From: Bacillota bacterium
GTDB lineage: Bacteria > Bacillota > Clostridia > UBA1381
Assembly: GCA_021203665.1 (NCBI GenBank)
Contig: JAJQAT010000029.1
Span: 1 to 33,754 of the forward strand
DNA: 33,754 bases
Direction: 5' to 3'
Each line of letters opens with the position of its first letter. Position 1 is the first letter of the stretch. Positions 31,222 through 33,754 of this stretch are shown piece by piece. The position numbers and the translations under genes are program-made. The notes below the pieces were generated by a model. It did no database searches, had not been told where the DNA came from, and was given only the letters and a program-made list of their open reading frames with translations.

Positions 31222-32418
31222 TTGAAGCAATTCAATTTACAGGAAATAAAAAACAAAAAAATAACACTGCCGAAAATAAAAATCAAACCGGCGGAAATAA
31301 CGGTGGTAATCGCGGTAATCACGCTCGCGGCGCTTATAATCGTCCCGTCCCTGGTGCAGTGCGTCACCAACCGCGACAAGGCTAAATGCGAGAGCCATAT
31401 GAACAATATGGTGAGCATACTTTCAACCGTTCTCGCGGAGGAAACCGAAAGCGGAAGCACCTATTGGCACGACCTTATAGCGAACGGAAATTATCAAAAG
31501 CTCATCTCGTCCCTTAACGACAGAACCGGAGAGGGCGATAAGTTTTCGCCGTCCGATTATTATATTCAGACCGGCGAGGAGAAGCTCATGCTGTACAGCA
31601 AAAAGCACAGGGATATATCCGCCAAGGAGATAAAGTTTTCCCTTATGCAGGATGTCAGCGTGGAAATTGGCGAAACGCGCTCCATAGGCGAAAAAATAGC
31701 GTATCTTATGGTCAGCGGACCGGACACGTACTATCAAAATCAATCCCTTGACGGCGATCATCCGTCAAAAATGATTTTCCGCGGTACAGAGGTGGACAAG
31801 GTAATAACGAATTTGAAGGTAACCGCCGTTTACGTTGGCGGAGCGTCGGCGGAGCTGGGCAGCAGCGAGTACACAATCATCGCTGACGAGCTTGATATGT
31901 CCGAGGCGGGACAGACGCGTCTTTTCGTCAAGGTAAATTCCAACTCGCTCTGGGACGGCAGTGCCTACGCGTCGTTCATCATAGACGTTATAGGCAGCGA
32001 GGAAATGGGACCGCTTGTGGTGGACGGCGGAATAAACGGCAAATTCGAGCTTGCGTCCTGGGATTGGAACGACTTCGTCGAGGAGGCGTCGCAGGAGGAC
32101 GGCGGCAAGGATTTCGGCGCGTCCATAGTAAGGTACAACGGGGATTATTACTATTATCCCGACGGCATGAGAATCACAAACAGCAATAAAAACATCAATC
32201 CGCTCGATTTCGCCCTCGACAGGGACGATAATTCCGAGAGCGCGTATTATATAAAATTCGACCCAAGCTCCGTTATAATGAACGACGACGATGAAAAGGA
32301 AATTCACAACGGCAGCGTAAAGGTTGAGAATGATTTGATATACATCTGGCAGGACGTTCCAAGCAAGGAATCCGACGCCGGCTGGATAAGAGTTTATTGT
32401 GATTTGAAAAAATATTGA
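31222..32418 (+). CDS. pilin-like membrane-anchored protein
   Basis: A 398-residue protein with a short basic N-terminus (KIKIKPAE), then one hydrophobic helix about 27-47 (ITVVIAVITLAALIIVPSL) and a Cys-containing helix VQCVTNRDKAKCESHMNNM. This shape and the VPSL...C...NNM pattern match type IV pilins and pseudopilins. The canonical peptidase site GFTLIE is replaced by PAEITVV, so cleavage is doubtful. The rest is an extracytoplasmic beta-rich domain with acidic stretches. The start is TTG 31222, 6 nt after GAGGTG; a longer frame overlaps the HIRAN gene. No pilus assembly genes are near. Confidence 0.6.
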   Translation: MKQFNLQEIKNKKITLPKIKIKPAEITVVIAVITLAALIIVPSLVQCVTNRDKAKCESHMNNMVSILSTVLAEETESGSTYWHDLIANGNYQKLISSLNDRTGEGDKFSPSDYYIQTGEEKLMLYSKKHRDISAKEIKFSLMQDVSVEIGETRSIGEKIAYLMVSGPDTYYQNQSLDGDHPSKMIFRGTEVDKVITNLKVTAVYVGGASAELGSSEYTIIADELDMSEAGQTRLFVKVNSNSLWDGSAYASFIIDVIGSEEMGPLVVDGGINGKFELASWDWNDFVEEASQEDGGKDFGASIVRYNGDYYYYPDGMRITNSNKNINPLDFALDRDDNSESAYYIKFDPSSVIMNDDDEKEIHNGSVKVENDLIYIWQDVPSKESDAGWIRVYCDLKKY

Positions 32419-32427
32419 TAATTGATA

Positions 32428-32462
32428 AAACCCCTCAGTCATCAACAATGACTGAGGGGTTT
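32428..32462 (+). terminator. strong terminator after the pilin-like gene
   Basis: Perfect 15-bp stem AAACCCCTCAGTCAT / ATGACTGAGGGGTTT with a 5-nt loop. The CCCCTCAGTCA core also occurs in the palindromic repeats just downstream. Confidence 0.8.
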
Positions 32463-32505
32463 AAAAATTTGCGGCAATCATAAGCATCCCCTTTAAAAGG
32501 AGCCC

Positions 32506-32632
32506 AACCCTCATCCGTCACCCGCCTACGGCGGGCGCCACCTTCCCCCAAGGGAAGGCTAAGCAAATTCGCCGCAGTCCCCTAAGCCTTCCCCTTGGGG
32601 GAAGGTGTCGGCGCAGCCGACGGATGAGGGTT
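32506..32632. repeat. intergenic inverted repeat 1
   Basis: Left arm about 32506-32560 (starts AACCCTCATCCGTC, ends AGGGAAGGCT) and right arm about 32585-32632 (starts AGCCTTCCCC, ends GGATGAGGGTT) are imperfect inverted copies around a 24-nt loop. No gene; MITE-like palindrome. It is of a type I recall from clostridial intergenic regions. Confidence 0.75.
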
Positions 32633-32660
32633 TGCGCCACATTGACGGCAACGGCAAGTA

Positions 32661-32784
32661 AGGCTCCCCTACTTAGGGGAGCTGTCACGAAGTGACTGAG
32701 GGGTTTGTTTTATAATAAGCAAAATTTGTACACAAACCCCTCCGTCACGGCTTTGCCGTGCCACCTCCCCTAGTAGGGGAGGCT
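32661..32784. repeat. intergenic inverted repeat 2
   Basis: Left arm about 32661-32707 (AGGCTCCCCTACTTAGGGG ... GAGGGGTTTG) and right arm about 32733-32784 (CAAACCCCTCCGTC ... GGGGAGGCT). It is related in layout to inverted repeat 1: a GGGG-rich inner palindrome plus a CCGTCAC-type tail. No gene. Confidence 0.75.
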
Positions 32785-32870
32785 TTGGAGTTGCGGTAAA
32801 CGCGGGTTGCCCGTGGCGCCAATCTCTGCGGATAGCAGGCAGATTGACGGCATAGTAGTAGCGGAGGGTT

Positions 32871-32970
32871 CTAAGGGAACAAAGAGTTCCCTTAGTCGAT
32901 TTAAGGGGTTTCAAAGGGGGAAATCGAAATCCCCCTTTGAGTTTTTGGTTCTTTTTGCTGCAAAAAGAAC
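32871..32970. repeat. three tandem hairpins upstream of rnhA's 3' end
   Basis: Non-coding. CTAAGGGAAC/GTTCCCTTAG (32871-32895), TCAAAGGGGGA/TCCCCCTTTGA (32911-32940, then GTTTTT), and GTTCTTTTTGC/GCAAAAAGAAC (48-70 of the 32900s). The last has the layout of repeat B at 13541. Nothing else is seen in 32786-32870. Confidence 0.7.
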
Positions 32971-33020
32971 ATAAGAAAAAGACGGAAAAAGAAAGTCAAA
33001 ACAGAAAAAGAGAGAAAGAC

Positions 33021-33047
33021 AGCGGCGGGAGGCTCATTCCCGCCGCT
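33021..33047 (-). terminator. terminator of rnhA
   Basis: Stem AGCGGCGGGA/TCCCGCCGCT, 7-nt loop, then GTCTTTCTCTC on the minus strand, 14 bases after the stop. Confidence 0.7.
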
Positions 33048-33061
33048 TATAGCTCCGTCTT

Positions 33062-33649
33062 TTACTCCACACCCACGGCGTCCTTTGCGAGGCGGTCCGC
33101 CATATCGTTATACTTATCGCCGCTGTGACCCTTTACCTTAACAAAATCCACCCGTACTTTTTTACTTATATCATCATAAAATTTTTTATACGCGATTGTG
33201 CCGGGCTTGTTGGTTTTCCACGCGCCGGTACACCATTTTTCCACGCCCTCGTAATCGTAATAAATCCGAATTTCTTCTATATTATTATCCGCGCAGTATT
33301 GCATAGCCGCTTTCGCGCCCTCGATTTCTCCGGCGACGTTGCGCATTTGCGCGAGGTCGGGATCGGAAAAGGCTTTGCTGAAGATTATTTCCTTTTCTTT
33401 TAGGAAAATAACCACTCCGCAGCCGAACACCTTTGTTTTGATATTATAGCTGCCGTCCACGTAAGCCGTGGCGATATTTTTATTGCCCGCTTGCGTATCC
33501 ACCGACACATACTCACGCGCCTCGTCAAGGCTCGCGAAGCTTTTGTACTCCGCGCCGGAATATCCCGACACCTCCCTTTTACACTCGTCCCACGTGTTGA
33601 AAATCCCTATGTGAAAGCCGTTTTTGACGGCGTAATACTTCTTCGCCAT
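33062..33649 (-). CDS. rnhA: ribonuclease HI with N-terminal RNA/DNA-hybrid binding domain
   Basis: Cleaves RNA in RNA-DNA hybrids. It is 195 residues. Residues 3-48 form the small hybrid-binding (viroplasmin-like) domain, KKYYAVKNGFHIGIFNTWDEC. The RNase H fold begins at 58. Acidic catalytic residues are visible: D65 (AYVDGSYN), E108 (AGEIEGA), D132 (YYDYEGVEKW) and D185 (NDMADRLA), with the loop His at 175 (VKGHSGDKYN). All are present, so it should be active. GGGGG lies 7 nt before ATG. It is a single gene with its own promoter and terminator. Confidence 0.93.
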   Translation of the reverse strand: MAKKYYAVKNGFHIGIFNTWDECKREVSGYSGAEYKSFASLDEAREYVSVDTQAGNKNIATAYVDGSYNIKTKVFGCGVVIFLKEKEIIFSKAFSDPDLAQMRNVAGEIEGAKAAMQYCADNNIEEIRIYYDYEGVEKWCTGAWKTNKPGTIAYKKFYDDISKKVRVDFVKVKGHSGDKYNDMADRLAKDAVGVE

Positions 33650-33672
33650 GTAAATCCCCCTTTTTTATATCT

Positions 33673-33700
33673 ATTATATATGAAAAAAAAATAATTTCAA
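33673..33700 (-). promoter_or_regulatory. probable promoter of rnhA
   Basis: TTGAAA (33695-33700) and TATAAT (33673-33678) with a 16-nt spacer, in an AT-rich stretch. Confidence 0.6.
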
Positions 33701-33754
33701 TAAATTTTGAAAAAAAGCGGAACTTTTTAAAAAAATCAACGTCTAACATAGTGT

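Noticed and set aside
32669-32914. 81-aa minus-strand reading frame
   Set aside because: Runs through the palindromic repeats; its sequence (e.g. TPKPPLLGEVARQSRDGG) is the translation of a known type of intergenic repeat.

Overview
The window looks like a chromosomal segment of an anaerobic, probably gut-associated member of Bacillota, class Clostridia. Reasons: strong AAGGAGG-type ribosome binding sites, consensus sigma-A promoters (one exact TTGACA-17-TATAAT), a sigma-B/F/G-type sigma factor, S-layer homology domains, a CbiMNQO cobalt importer under a cobalamin riboswitch, and dense short intergenic palindromes. This is inference from gene content; no rRNA or tRNA gene is present to place it better.

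Layout. 1-1.5 kb: murC, facing ilvC across a two-way terminator. 1.5-5.0 kb (minus): ilvB-ilvN-ilvC, branched-chain amino acid synthesis, behind a consensus promoter and a roughly 180-nt structured leader that is not a T-box. 5.1-7.3 kb (minus): a Ser/Tyr-rich low-complexity protein, a glycosyltransferase-like protein and a DUF421 membrane protein. 7.3-8.2 kb: a YihY/BrkB gene with an in-frame premature TAA. 8.2-11.5 kb (minus): membrane protein, sigma factor, pyrE and a secreted SLH protein whose start codon appears to be ATC. 11.6-13.4 kb: a small helical protein divergent from a GH27 alpha-galactosidase. 13.4-13.7 kb: duplicated intergenic repeats. 13.7-18.9 kb: a PHP-domain phosphoesterase (minus), divergent from a LOG protein, SGNH-like membrane protein and large lipoprotein (plus). 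In the lipoprotein a deacetylase-like fold seems interrupted by an FG-GAP propeller.

19.0-28.5 kb (minus) is one long operon, cbiM-cbiN-cbiQ-cbiO-cbiL-hemA-hemC-cobA/hemD-hemB-sirC-cbiK, controlled by a cobalamin riboswitch with a terminator. hemL is divergent with its own promoter. Together these genes take glutamyl-tRNA to sirohydrochlorin, insert cobalt, do the C20 methylation and import cobalt: the early anaerobic B12 route. No haem-specific or late cobinamide gene is in the window. hemL is followed by a PflX-like radical SAM gene, a HIRAN-like protein and a pilin-like membrane protein. 32.4-33.0 kb holds palindromic repeats, and rnhA (minus) closes the window.

The most unexpected signal is at DNA level. 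The 11-mer GGGACACTAAA occurs seven times exactly, on both strands and in several reading frames, inside the coding sequences from sirC to hemA. I found no exact copy elsewhere in the window. Other items worth a second look are the Ser/Tyr-rich protein with its coupled glycosyltransferase-like gene, the split deacetylase, the ilvB leader, the ATC start and the broken YihY gene.
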